Source: Armatimonadota bacterium
GTDB lineage: Bacteria; Armatimonadota; Zipacnadia; Zipacnadales; FEN-943
Direction: 5' to 3'
Assembly (NCBI GenBank): GCA_026419655.1
Contig: JANZZA010000399.1
Coordinates: 1 to 30,337, forward strand
DNA: 30,337 nucleotides
The notes under the pieces were generated by a model. The model saw only the letters and a list, made by a program, of their open reading frames with translations. It was not told the DNA's origin and searched no databases. How positions within the stretch are numbered: position 1 is the stretch's first letter; every line of letters starts with the position of its first letter. This document shows, one piece after another, positions 1 through 8,640 of this stretch. Made by a program: the position numbers and the translations under genes.

Positions 1-2297
1 GCGACTCCCTGGCCGCGCAGGACAACCCGAAAGCCTGTCAGGTCGCGCACCAGTTCCGGGTCGAGGCGTTGCCCGTCACAGATTCCGGGCGCCCAGAGCC
101 AGAGGGTGGTCTTATCCTGCGTGGCCGCCTTTACCTTGGCCCGCGTTAGCCCATCCACAATCATTGCGTCCAGAAAGATTAGCAGCCGGTAGCGGCTCAG
201 ATCGGCCTGCGAAAGCTGGGATAACAGGAGCGAGTCAAAAGGCGCCCCAGTCTTGTAAAGCTCCGTGGTCACTGTGTCCAGCATGGCATAGTGCGTCTGC
301 ATTGTCGTGCCGTCCGGCAGCAGATACATGCTTTCCGGGTCGCATATCACCGCAACCTGAGCCACGCGGCGCTTTGGCTTCTCCATCAGCCGCTGGGCCA
401 GCGCTACCAGCTTCCTTACCTCGCCGATGAGCGCCGGTTGGTCGTACCAGCCGCCCCTGCCCTCCGGACCGAAATCACACCACCACAGAGCACTACCGGC
501 GATGAGCGCTGTGGACAGCTCCCGCCGTATGGCCGCGATCGAAGATGCCTCATCCGGCAGGCGGCCATGCTCTTCGACTGTATGCAGGTGCGTGCGGGTA
601 TCTGCCTCTACCATGTGAACCTTGCCAGCCAGCGGGAAAATCTCCGGCAGGCACCGCAGGCGCCCGTCCTGGCCCATGAGACGGTGGGAATAGTCGTAGG
701 GCGCCGCGAAGTAGTCCACGTGAGGCGACTTGAGGAGCCTGGCTATCTCCAGGTGGCCGCCCTGGGTCTGGGGCGGTACACCGTGCCAGTAGCCGTAAAA
801 AGCTCCGCAGATGGCCCGCCCGTCGGTTATCTCTTTGGCAGCGCGGCAGAAATCTTCAATGCAATCCGCTGTCAGCTCCTGCTGGCACAGGTAGTAGTCC
901 ATTACTGGCCGGCGCAGTGCCGGGTCGCGCAGGCCCAGGGCATCGGCGGCGAGGCGCTCCGGGCGGCCTGGCACCTGGGCAGTCTCAAAGCTCGCGTCCG
1001 GTTGGCGCCAGGCCTTCTGGAGGTTTTCGACCGTCCCATAGCGGCGGCGCAGCCACTGGCGGAAATAGGCCGTCATTGCCGGCCCCGTGTCGGGCATCTG
1101 ATTCGTCCAGCTCCCGAAATAGTGCCACTCGGTGTAAATGCCGTAGCCGGGCTGATAGCCAATGACGCGCTTGCCCCAGGGCTGGCTTTCGATGTGTTCG
1201 ATGCAGCGCCGCCACAGGTCCATCATATCCCGCCGCCAAGCTACCGAAGCCAGAGAAGGTCGCCGGACGTTGAAACACTCGTCAACGTCGGCGAAGCCAT
1301 TTGCCGCCGCGTAATGCACCATTTCTTCGGCATGCGCGTCCATCCACCAAAGCGGCGGGACAAGATGCAAAATCAAGATGAGATAGGCCTCCGGGTCAAC
1401 TGAGAGGTAGCCGCGGATGAAGTTGTCCAGGTCGTCGAAGCGGTACTCTCCAGGGAGTGGCCAGCATTGCGCGAGCTCCCAGTAGCCGCAGTAAACGTGC
1501 ACGCCGGCGTCCCGAAACAGGGCAATCTGGCGCCGCCCGTGCTGTGTCAGGGGGTCTACCGTGCCGCGGTAGATCAGAGCCGGCCGTGGTGCGCCGTTGA
1601 TGAATAGCGCCGGCCAGCCGTTCTCGTACTCTATCCTCGCTGTGACGTCCGGTTCCCGGTCTATGCCAGGCGGCAGGGCAATCAGTCCCGCAAACCACTG
1701 GCGGTAGCGCTCCAGTTCACCGGGCTGCAAAAATGGCTCAAGGTCAAAGGCCGGGTGATTGTACCACGGCTGGGCGAAGGCGTTTCCGACGATAGCCGCT
1801 TGAGGCCAGTTGGCGTCGTCGAATCCTGGCCGGTCCCAGCCGGGCGGGTTTTCGCGGGACACTCGGAAGGTAGTGTCGGAGAAAATCTGGTATTCGGTGC
1901 CGTCGGCATCGCGGACGAGACCGGCCGCTATAAGCCCGCCTGGCCCGCCGGCGTTATGCACGGCGAAGCCCAGGACATTTTCTCCGGCCGAGAGAGCCTC
2001 GGTCAGGTCGTACACCGCCCCGCAGCTCACGTGCTCCACTGGCTCCGGCGCAGGCTTGCCGTTTATGGTGAAGACCAGACTGTCGTCAACAAGTAGCCTC
2101 AACCGTGCGTACTCGGGGTTGCCTGCCAGGCGGATAACTTTCCGCAAGTACCGCGTCTGTCCGGCACCTTCTACGGCTGGCCGCTCCGGGTACCAAATCC
2201 ATGACGCCGCTGTAGAAAACTCGTCGCCTGCGGCCATCGCGGCTAACACTCCCAGAAGAAAAGAAAGCACCGCGCGCTTCCAATGTAGCGTCCTCAT
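1..2297 (-). CDS. Secreted GH42-like glycoside hydrolase (beta-galactosidase type), 3' end outside window
   Basis: An open minus-strand frame runs from an ATG at 2297 off the left edge (765 full codons). Residues 1-22 form a signal peptide (KRAVLSFLLGVLAAMAAG). Residues of about 30-190 resemble the beta-sandwich sugar-binding region of large beta-galactosidases and alpha-rhamnosidases (WIWYPE, FDDANWPQA). A TIM-barrel-like catalytic part follows from about residue 210. The segment YGIYTEWHYFG puts a candidate acid/base Glu at residue 390, and HMVEADTRTH a candidate nucleophile Glu at residue 564, in the order expected for clan GH-A and GH42. The later part (VAVICDPESMYLLPDG, LLIFLDAMIVDG) looks like the GH42 trimerisation, amidotransferase-like domain. 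A GGGAG box lies about 10 bases before the ATG. The protein is presumably exported and acts on galactoside or other glycan substrates. The exact family and specificity are inferred. The upstream neighbour on the same strand is another secreted carbohydrate-type protein. Confidence 0.8.
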   Translation of the reverse strand, partial: MRTLHWKRAVLSFLLGVLAAMAAGDEFSTAASWIWYPERPAVEGAGQTRYLRKVIRLAGNPEYARLRLLVDDSLVFTINGKPAPEPVEHVSCGAVYDLTEALSAGENVLGFAVHNAGGPGGLIAAGLVRDADGTEYQIFSDTTFRVSRENPPGWDRPGFDDANWPQAAIVGNAFAQPWYNHPAFDLEPFLQPGELERYRQWFAGLIALPPGIDREPDVTARIEYENGWPALFINGAPRPALIYRGTVDPLTQHGRRQIALFRDAGVHVYCGYWELAQCWPLPGEYRFDDLDNFIRGYLSVDPEAYLILILHLVPPLWWMDAHAEEMVHYAAANGFADVDECFNVRRPSLASVAWRRDMMDLWRRCIEHIESQPWGKRVIGYQPGYGIYTEWHYFGSWTNQMPDTGPAMTAYFRQWLRRRYGTVENLQKAWRQPDASFETAQVPGRPERLAADALGLRDPALRRPVMDYYLCQQELTADCIEDFCRAAKEITDGRAICGAFYGYWHGVPPQTQGGHLEIARLLKSPHVDYFAAPYDYSHRLMGQDGRLRCLPEIFPLAGKVHMVEADTRTHLHTVEEHGRLPDEASSIAAIRRELSTALIAGSALWWCDFGPEGRGGWYDQPALIGEVRKLVALAQRLMEKPKRRVAQVAVICDPESMYLLPDGTTMQTHYAMLDTVTTELYKTGAPFDSLLLSQLSQADLSRYRLLIFLDAMIVDGLTRAKVKAATQDKTTLWLWAPGICDGQRLDPELVRDLTGFRVVLRGQGV

Positions 2298-2629
2298 ATG
2301 CCTGCTGCTCCCGCGCCAGAACCACCTGAGGGGTATTCAGTTTTCTAAGGATACTGCTGCAAAAGTTTCTACAGCGCTTGGGAGATGGCCCCCGGGGGAA
2401 AGGTGCAACAGACAAGTTTATACACTCTTTGTGGCCCTGTATAGACCAGTGCCGGGTTCTGGGATAGACCACCACAATGATTCGCCGGGCATTACTCTTT
2501 CCAAGCCGGAACAAAATTCTGAGTAAACATAATACTCCCACCCGGGGAAACCCCTTTGAAAAGGGCTATCCCCAGACTCCCTTCCCAAACTTTCTCGTGG
2601 TGCTTCCGCCCCTAGGGCATTGCAGCTCA
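2298..2629. other. Intergenic region with a repeat element
   Basis: This 332-base gap lies between two minus-strand genes. I see no convincing open frame. It holds the most complete copy of the short dispersed repeat described separately (2541-2604). It also has two ATAGACC heptamers at 2441 and 2464, 23 bases apart, that could be chance. No good promoter could be assigned for the downstream glycosidase gene. Confidence 0.5.
2541..2604 (+). repeat. Dispersed intergenic repeat, copy 1 (hairpin plus CCAAACTTT box)
   Basis: The element starts CCCGGGGAAACCCC. It contains a hairpin with CCCTTT and AAAGGG arms at 2552-2565, then TATCCCCAGACTCCC, and ends with the box CCAAACTTTCTCGTGGTGCT at 2585-2604. 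The same box with three substitutions is at 7022-7041. An inverted, diverged relative of the middle and box is at 8314-8348. It lies just past the stop of the large minus-strand gene, so it could act in mRNA 3'-end formation or stability, but no T-run is present. Confidence 0.6.
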
Positions 2630-5600
2630 TTACGGCTCGCCGCGGATGAAGTCTATTTTTATGCTGGCGGCGGTGGCACCGCTCATAGGGTCAAGTCGGA
2701 TGGCTGTGATCGTTTTGTCGCGCCAGAGCGGGTGATCGCCCACTTCGAAGTAGTAGTCGTGAAATTCGCCGTCCGCCCGTATCGTGATTTTCGCTGTCTT
2801 ATCTTCGGCCCAGTGGGGAGAGTCCGTGGTAGTCCAGTAGAATTCTGCGCCAGCGCCTTGGGAGACGGCCATCCGCACGTGGATTCTCTGAACCCTGGAG
2901 CCTTCAACCTTGCAGTTCCCCCGGGTCATGTATGGGTCGCTGCCGGTCGCCTGCATGACCAGGCAGCCGTCCTGAATGCGTAAGTCGGTCAGGTGGTTGG
3001 CTGGCCGCCAGCCGCCGTCGTCGGTGTCAAAGCTGAAGTCGAGGGCGGTTGCGACGGGTGCCTGGAGGTGGGTCGGGCGCGGGGCGACTGGCCGGACGCC
3101 TATTTCCATTTTCCCTGTCCTGCCAGGACTAATCTCGAGCATCGAGTACGTGCCGTGGTAGCACCAGCCGACTTCTGGCCCGGAGCCGAGGCTTTCCCGG
3201 CGCGGCAGCTCGGCTCCGCCAACAGTTACCGTCGCAGGCTCTGCTAGGCCACATATTACGACGCGCGTTGGCAATGGCTCGGGTGCCGAGAGCGAGAATC
3301 TCAGGTCGTCGCCTTCAACCTGTGCTCCGCTGACCTTACCGCACGCATTTATGTACAGCGTCCCGCCGTCGGTCTTTACCTGAGTTGTCGTCGGTTCTGG
3401 CTCATAGCCCATCAGTTTGTAAACGTTTTGCAGGATCATTCGCGGTGCGAAAACCCATGGGCAACGGGCGCCATCCAGCGTGCTCATGTTGTCGGGCCAG
3501 AGTGTCAGTTCTTCTTCCGCCGTGCCCTGCTGGTACATGGCCGAGATGACGACGCCGGCAGCCAGCATCCGCCACGGGTAGGTGTTGTCAACTTCTGCAA
3601 GCTTCTGGGCCGCGTAAGCCCAGCGCAGGCCGTTCCACTGGACCGGTTGGCCGAACCATGAACCCATGTACCAGGTAGCGCCGAAGACGGGTATCGAGGC
3701 GTACCTCATCCACGGAAAGGCGTCTACGTCCCACTGGTACAGGAAGGGCAGGCCCGTCTCCAGCCAGTAAACTGCCCGCTCCAGCCAGCGGCGGTCGCCG
3801 GTGGCCCAGTAGCCTTCCAAGTAGGCTTCGCAGGCATCAGCGGAAGCAAGGACGTCGGGCGTGTGGACGGGCACTTCCCAGACCTGGGCCGCCCTGGGCA
3901 CCATGAATTTTTCCATGTACCGCAGCGCCTTCAGACCAGCCTCCAGCGCTGTCGGGTCGCCGGTCATGCGTGCAACGCGAAGAATCAGATAAGCTGACCG
4001 CGCGCATAGCCCGACAGCTTCCTGGCCCTCATAGCCTAGGTCGGCGTAGTCCATGCCCTTGAAGATGCCAGTGGTGGCGACGTAGGGATGGAATCGCCAG
4101 CCGCCGTCGGGGTCTTGGCTGGCCATGGGCGACGCGGCGATGTCGCCCGCGCCGACAAGGTGCGAAACTGGCCGTCCAAAGAAGAAGCCCATGTCCTCGG
4201 CCACTGGCTCCACCCACGGATACGTGCGCAGCACTAGGCCAATCCGCTCCTCCAGCTCGCGGCGAAGTGCTGGGTCGTCGGTCAGCTTGGCAGCTACCAC
4301 GCAGTCGAAGAGATAGTTAGGGTTAGGAGAGATGTCAGTGAATCCCGGCGGGCCATTCTTAGAACCCATCCAGCCAACAGCTTCAGGTACCCATAGCGTC
4401 TTCAGGTATCCCTGGCTGCTCCACTCGATTTCATTAATCCACTCTTCGCGAGTAGGTTCTTGCCAGTACCCATCACGGCGCGCTGCTGCGGCCCATGCGG
4501 GCAGGCCGTCGCCGCGATATTCCGACGCCGCTGGGCCGCGGTCGGCGTGCCTGGCCTGACCGCGCGGCAGGTCTCGCGGCGGTGCTACGCCGTAGATGCC
4601 AAACCATGCGCGCATGGCGTCCATGGCTGTCGAAGAGTCAGGATTGACGTAGATGGCGGCCGTCAGCCTAATGTTTCGCGCACCGACCCCAGGGGCCGGC
4701 CAGCCTTCTTTGGCTTCGCGCTGGTTGGGTTGCACGTAGGGCGGTGACGGGACGAACAATCCCATTAAGTGCGAGGCATGGCCGCCAAAGCGTGGTGCGC
4801 TCTTGTCGGCGTCTGGGCCGGCTAGGGTCACCCAATCAGGCGAGGCAAACACCGCACATGGCCGGTCGGTATCGCTTTCTGCGGGCTTGAGGCCTGGGCG
4901 GTCTTTGCCATCGTTCCACTTGGCCAGGCAGTGCCACAGCAGGCCAGCAGTGAGCCGGCCTTTCCGCACCGCCATCAGCGGGATTGTTACCATTCGCGGC
5001 TCGGCAACGTAGCGGTATCGGTGCGGGTGATTCTCGGAGATGTCGAGGGTCGAGGACGAGACTTCCCGGCCTTCGAGCCACTCCAGGCCTGGGTAGAGAG
5101 CCTCGTCTTTCTCGTCAGCGAAGCTTCCTTCGCCCACACACAGCATTGGGCCGTCCAGCGCCAAGAGCACGCCAGGTTGAGGAGCCGGCATGCCTACCTG
5201 CCAGGTGATGGTCTTGCCAGCTACCCCGCTTCTTGGTGCGGCGGCGAAGGTTACCGTGAGCGGGCCGCGCAGGCCGATGCGCTGGAGAGCTTTCTCGTCA
5301 GCGGTGAAGGTGACGCCCACAGACTGGCCGGCTTCTGCAGCGGTCGCGCCCAGAGGTGTTGCCGTGGACCTGCGCTCGAAAGTTCTTGCAAATACGCGCG
5401 CGCCATCTGACCCGCTCTGTCTCGTCGCCACCCTTGCGAGGCCGGGAATCGCGCCTACCGGTTCACCGCCAGGCCGTGTGAAAACCCAGCCGATGCCGTA
5501 ACCAAAGTCGTTGCGCGGGAAGATAATTTCGAAGGTTTCGCACGCCACACAGGCAGCGTCTTTGGGGGGGCGCTTGGGGTTAGGTGCCGGCGCGCCGACG

Positions 5601-6799
5601 ATAACCTCGGCCGCAAGCTGACCCTGCTTTTCTCCTTCGGCCTGCCAGAGGCATTGCACGCTCGTTCCTGGCGTTTGTTTTGTTGCCCGCACTCGGAACT
5701 CGCACCGCGCTTCGCCCTTTGGCGGCACCACGGCAATGCTGGCCGCGGTCGGTCCCTGGGCTTGCAACTGTGGCGGTAGCTGTATAGTTGCTCGGATGTT
5801 CCGCGCCGCTGCCGTGCCCTTGTTGCTTGCTACCACTGCTACCGTGGTTTCCTTGCCCGGCCAGAGAACAAACTGGCGCATCTCAAGCCGCATTAGGTCA
5901 AGCTCGGGCGCAATCTTTAAACTCGAGCTAACAGGCAAAGCCCCACCGGTTACGCTAACGGTGATGAAATCCTCGCGGTCACGCGGCCCTACCAGGCGCC
6001 ATTTGAGGGTGGCTATTTCTCCAGGCGCCAGGGGGCCGAAGGGCTGCGTTGGATCCTCGGCGCACCTGAGGTATTCCGGCAGCTTCAGTCTTGCCGTCCC
6101 CGCCAGCGACCGGTCGCCAGCGTTCTTTACGTGCACCGTAAGATTCGCTTCCTGGCCTTCGCGGCCGCGCACTTCATCCAGTCGCATCTTCACCACGTTG
6201 GCCACCGGCCCGACCGACTCGACCCACTCGATGTCGTCAATAATCCACTGGGCGGGCCTGGTGGTCATAACGCGGGGCGAGACCTGGACCCATTTGCACC
6301 GCTTATTGGCCGTAAAGTCGTATGCCAGCACGCCCTGGTGCCATTGTCCGTCGCCGAAATGGTCTGCTGGCACGTTGAACTCTTCTCGGGGGCCGCCTGT
6401 ATTCTCCAGCGGGTCGTCGCTCATCGGTATCATGAAGAAGGTGAGCTTGGCATCGGGCGGCGCGTGGGGCACCTTGTACCAGAATCTTACGCCGCCCTTG
6501 AGTTGAGAAAGCATTGCCCCTTGCTGCCCGGAGTGGGGCTGCCAGTCGCGGTTGAGGCCCGTCTCCCAGTTGTTTTCGATGGCTTCGGGAGTACGGTCAA
6601 GGAGCGCTGCATATCTGCCAGTGTGGGCATCTTGCGTGAGCGTCACTCGTGTGCCCACGCGTTGCCAATCAACCGCCCAGCCCTCTGGCGTCACCTGCTC
6701 AAAGCCTCCATTGGTGATGGGGTTCTCAGGCTGCGCCGTCAGGGCACACGCTCCTACCAGCATGCCTGCCACTGCAGCCATTGCGATGCTTGGGCGCAT
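2630..6799 (-). CDS. Large secreted multidomain protein, alpha/alpha-toroid, putative carbohydrate-active
   Basis: This 1389-aa protein has a signal peptide (MRPSIAMAAVAGMLVGAC, possibly a lipoprotein since ACALTAQ follows). The open frame begins at 6883. GGAGG sits 10 bases before the ATG at 6799 but only 1 base before the ATG at 6808, so 6799 is chosen. The N-terminal domain begins NGGFEQVTPEGW, a typical start of CBM4/9-like jelly rolls. Two CARDB-like beta domains follow (about 200-395; NLTVHVKNAGDRS, VAVVASNKGTAAARN). Residues of about 780-1135 are helix-rich with repeated aromatic motifs (YLEGYWATGDRRWLERA, WFGQPVQWNGLRWAYAAQ), as in alpha/alpha-toroid glycosidases and polysaccharide lyases. 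A C-terminal beta domain (about 1250-1389; FSFDTDDGGW) resembles a carbohydrate-binding module. It is probably exported and glycan-directed. No catalytic residue can be named and no CAZy family was recognised. Confidence 0.75.
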   Translation of the reverse strand: MRPSIAMAAVAGMLVGACALTAQPENPITNGGFEQVTPEGWAVDWQRVGTRVTLTQDAHTGRYAALLDRTPEAIENNWETGLNRDWQPHSGQQGAMLSQLKGGVRFWYKVPHAPPDAKLTFFMIPMSDDPLENTGGPREEFNVPADHFGDGQWHQGVLAYDFTANKRCKWVQVSPRVMTTRPAQWIIDDIEWVESVGPVANVVKMRLDEVRGREGQEANLTVHVKNAGDRSLAGTARLKLPEYLRCAEDPTQPFGPLAPGEIATLKWRLVGPRDREDFITVSVTGGALPVSSSLKIAPELDLMRLEMRQFVLWPGKETTVAVVASNKGTAAARNIRATIQLPPQLQAQGPTAASIAVVPPKGEARCEFRVRATKQTPGTSVQCLWQAEGEKQGQLAAEVIVGAPAPNPKRPPKDAACVACETFEIIFPRNDFGYGIGWVFTRPGGEPVGAIPGLARVATRQSGSDGARVFARTFERRSTATPLGATAAEAGQSVGVTFTADEKALQRIGLRGPLTVTFAAAPRSGVAGKTITWQVGMPAPQPGVLLALDGPMLCVGEGSFADEKDEALYPGLEWLEGREVSSSTLDISENHPHRYRYVAEPRMVTIPLMAVRKGRLTAGLLWHCLAKWNDGKDRPGLKPAESDTDRPCAVFASPDWVTLAGPDADKSAPRFGGHASHLMGLFVPSPPYVQPNQREAKEGWPAPGVGARNIRLTAAIYVNPDSSTAMDAMRAWFGIYGVAPPRDLPRGQARHADRGPAASEYRGDGLPAWAAAARRDGYWQEPTREEWINEIEWSSQGYLKTLWVPEAVGWMGSKNGPPGFTDISPNPNYLFDCVVAAKLTDDPALRRELEERIGLVLRTYPWVEPVAEDMGFFFGRPVSHLVGAGDIAASPMASQDPDGGWRFHPYVATTGIFKGMDYADLGYEGQEAVGLCARSAYLILRVARMTGDPTALEAGLKALRYMEKFMVPRAAQVWEVPVHTPDVLASADACEAYLEGYWATGDRRWLERAVYWLETGLPFLYQWDVDAFPWMRYASIPVFGATWYMGSWFGQPVQWNGLRWAYAAQKLAEVDNTYPWRMLAAGVVISAMYQQGTAEEELTLWPDNMSTLDGARCPWVFAPRMILQNVYKLMGYEPEPTTTQVKTDGGTLYINACGKVSGAQVEGDDLRFSLSAPEPLPTRVVICGLAEPATVTVGGAELPRRESLGSGPEVGWCYHGTYSMLEISPGRTGKMEIGVRPVAPRPTHLQAPVATALDFSFDTDDGGWRPANHLTDLRIQDGCLVMQATGSDPYMTRGNCKVEGSRVQRIHVRMAVSQGAGAEFYWTTTDSPHWAEDKTAKITIRADGEFHDYYFEVGDHPLWRDKTITAIRLDPMSGATAASIKIDFIRGEP

Positions 6800-6984
6800 T
6801 CGCTTCATCCCTCCGGTCAAGCATAGTTGGGCGCCCGTAGGAGCCCCCGCTCGCCCAGCGGGCCCCGTCCTGAAGTGCTCCACAGTAACGGCGAAGTTTT
6901 TCCAAGCAGGCCTTTTTGAGGCGGGGCCGCGGGCCGGATTGATTCCTCAGGCTCGCCGAGCCTGGGCCAGTTTTTCTGCTCCCA

Positions 6985-7041
6985 CCCCTTTTTACGGGGA
7001 CCTGCTACATGCATCGCTTTGCCAAACTTTCTTGCCGTGCT
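6985..7041 (+). repeat. Dispersed intergenic repeat, copy 2
   Basis: A CCCC-TTTTTAC-GGGG hairpin (6985-6999) is followed by CCAAACTTTCTTGCCGTGCT at 7022-7041. The box matches the one at 2585-2604 at 17 of 20 positions. The hairpin-to-box distance (37 versus 34 bases) and the orientation are also similar, so the two look like copies of one element rather than a chance match. Confidence 0.5.
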
Positions 7042-7268
7042 CGGGCCAGCCGCACTTTCTCGTCGGTGACTGTTGCACGAATTTCTTTTCGCGTGTCAGG
7101 CGCTCCCACCCAGTTTAAGTTGCCGAAAGAAATCTCTGCCGCTCAAGGAATGGGAGCTACGTCGAGGTGAGTTTTGAAACAGTCTCCGTCGAGTTCTTCG
7201 ACGCCGCTACCTCGCCCCATCGGTTTCAGCACCGGGCACGTAACATCCTTTCTCTGTGAAAACAAAAA

Positions 7269-7296
7269 TTACAGTGAGCTGGTGCCGTGTTATACT
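7269..7296 (+). promoter_or_regulatory. Sigma-A-type promoter for the Fe-S protein gene
   Basis: A -35 of TTACAG (7269-7274) is separated by 16 bases from the -10 TATACT (7291-7296). TG at 7288-7289 makes an extended -10. The predicted start is near 7303, leaving a leader of about 45 bases before the GTG at 7349. Confidence 0.6.
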
Positions 7297-7348
7297 CCGG
7301 TGTGAGTGACGCCTTCCGGATGTCAGGCGCGTACGGGAGGAGAGAGCA

Positions 7349-7897
7349 GTGCTGGTACGTAAATATAGCCTGCGGTTGTATCGGCCCAAATGCAACGTGG
7401 ACACGGAGAAACTGAATGCTTTCGGCTTGGTTAGCGTGGACCTGTCGCCGGTGATACCCTACCTCAATGCAGTCATCCGTGGTGGCGTATACTCTTCCCT
7501 CGTTCCGTCGCTGACCTTTTACCATGAGGGCCACATGATGACCGTCCAGGCGCGCCAGATTGGAGCGGCTGCATGTGCAGACGAGGCTGAGGCGCGCCGG
7601 CTCCTGGACTGGCTTGTCGAGCTAATCAACGATACCTGGCACCGTCGCGACCAAATCCAACCGCGCTACGAGGAAGTTCCGCCCCTGAAGCCCCTCGAGG
7701 TTTACAAGTTACTGCCGGCAACTAATTGCCGGCAGTGTGGCGAGCCTACCTGTCTCAGCTTTGCGACCAAGCTGGTGGCCGGCCAGCGGACCGCGGCCGA
7801 CTGCACTCCATTGTGGGCAGAAGACCGGTACCGGGAGAAGGCCCAGGCCCTGACCGAGGAATTGATGAGGCGCGGCTACGAGGTCCCGGCAGCGTGA
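7349..7897 (+). CDS. (Fe-S)-binding protein with C-terminal 4Fe-4S domain of CO dehydrogenase/acetyl-CoA synthase type
   Basis: This 182-aa protein starts at a GTG, supported by GGGAGG 8 bases upstream (7335-7340). The C-terminal part has LPATNCRQCGEPTCLSFA, with cysteines 127, 130, 135 and a fourth at 152 (C-x2-C-x4-C-x16-C). That is the signature of the small Fe-S domain (PF04060 type) found in the gamma subunit of acetyl-CoA synthase and in RnfB-like electron carriers. The first 110 residues (LRLYRPKCNVDTEKLNAFG, YLNAVIRGGVYSS) are not familiar beyond resembling other small proteins of this kind. There is no signal peptide or membrane segment, so it is probably cytoplasmic. The gene stands alone behind its own promoter, with no acetyl-CoA pathway or redox partner genes nearby. 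The cluster type is inferred from cysteine spacing and the role is unknown. Confidence 0.8.
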   Translation: MLVRKYSLRLYRPKCNVDTEKLNAFGLVSVDLSPVIPYLNAVIRGGVYSSLVPSLTFYHEGHMMTVQARQIGAAACADEAEARRLLDWLVELINDTWHRRDQIQPRYEEVPPLKPLEVYKLLPATNCRQCGEPTCLSFATKLVAGQRTAADCTPLWAEDRYREKAQALTEELMRRGYEVPAA

Positions 7898-8313
7898 GGA
7901 TTTAGCGCTCGGTTTATCGTGGGCCGCCGTCTCGATGGAGAATTGGGATAACGGCCCTTCTCGGACCGGGGCGCGCGGTGGCAAGAACACGAAAGAGTTT
8001 TAGGATAGGGAGGTCTGGGAGACAACCCTTTTCAAAAAAGACTGTTGAAAAAGTCGTTTTGTCCGCTCCCACACGCCATCACCGGTAGAAGGTAGGGCGC
8101 ACGGAGTTGTACAGTATCCCTGGCCTGCATAACCTAAAACCGGCTTTTGCCACAGTCCCCAAGGGGTTTCTCCCGGGCAGGAGCCTCCCCTTCGGCAAAG
8201 AGCGGGGCATCCCCTGCACCCCCTCCCCGTAAGTGCTCGCACTCCCTGGCGTAACTGCGCGGGCACCACTCCGTGCGCTAAAATCACGGCGGCTGCTATT
8301 TCCGCAGGGACAA

Positions 8314-8348
8314 GGAAAAAGTTTGGGAAAGGGGTCTTGGGGATATCC
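8314..8348 (-). repeat. Dispersed intergenic repeat, inverted diverged copy 3
   Basis: Read on the minus strand this is ATATCCCCAAGACCCC followed by TTTCCCAAACTTTTTCC. It aligns with 2566-2596 (CTATCCCCAGACTCCC then TTCCCAAACTTTCTC) with one indel and about five substitutions. The hairpin half of the element is degenerate here. Confidence 0.5.
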
Positions 8349-8579
8349 TTTGGAGACGGTTGCACAAGTGGCTTTTCCGGCCGCGAGAAGGAGTCGCGCG
8401 TGCAAGTTCGGTTGCACTGCCTTGTGCACTTTCCGGGGTCCAGTTGGGCCGGCACCAGGTTTTGGAACAGTCACCTTTGGGTTTCCCCCGGAATAGGTTT
8501 TTCGCAAGCTTCGTGAGCGACAGCTTCTAGAGAAACAAGGATCCCACGAAGCGAAGCACCGCGGCGCACCGCCAGGTAG

Positions 8580-8607
8580 TTGCCACGGTCGTGGCGTATG
8601 TTATAAT
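8580..8607 (+). promoter_or_regulatory. Sigma-A-type promoter for the lipoprotein PPIase gene
   Basis: TTGCCA (8580-8585), 16 bases, then a perfect TATAAT (8602-8607) with an extended TG at 8599-8600. Transcription would begin near 8614. That is downstream of the ATG at 8611, so the upstream ATG is excluded in favour of 8641. Confidence 0.75.
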
Positions 8608-8640
8608 CCAATGGGCGTTGGGCTGGTGCGAGGGAAACTG

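Larger units (their letters stand above)
6800..7348. other. Divergent intergenic region between minus-strand secreted protein and Fe-S protein
   Basis: This stretch of about 550 bases has no credible gene. It contains a second copy of the dispersed repeat (6985-7041), a 6-bp perfect hairpin at 7187-7203 (CGTCGA / TCGACG), and an extended -10 promoter for the rightward gene at 7269-7296. Short open frames here have no ribosome site or recognisable motif. Confidence 0.55.
7898..8640. other. 743-base non-coding, repeat-rich region
   Basis: No credible gene. The two overlapping minus-strand frames here translate into proline- and cysteine-rich low-complexity sequence and lack ribosome sites. Contents: a GACT/AGTC hairpin at 8040-8055 within a run of A-rich repeats; CCCGGGAGAAACC on the minus strand at about 8165-8178; the inverted relative of the dispersed repeat at 8314-8348; another GGGGGAAACCC-type piece near 8477-8491; and the promoter at 8580-8607. 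It looks like an accumulation site for small repeats or decayed mobile DNA. Confidence 0.5.

Noticed and set aside
291..1403. 370-aa plus-strand open frame
   Set aside because: It lies opposite the GH42-like gene, whose translation has coherent signal peptide and catalytic motifs; this frame has none.
6809..6883. Upstream extension of the 1389-aa secreted protein (start at 6883)
   Set aside because: The extension would bury the signal peptide, while GGAGG is correctly spaced from the ATG at 6799.
8040..8055. Possible insertion-sequence end
   Set aside because: There is only a short resemblance; no transposase, partner inverted repeat or target duplication could be found.
8000..8507. Two overlapping minus-strand frames of about 150 aa
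   Set aside because: They are Pro/Cys/Arg-rich, without ribosome sites, and consist of translated repeat elements.
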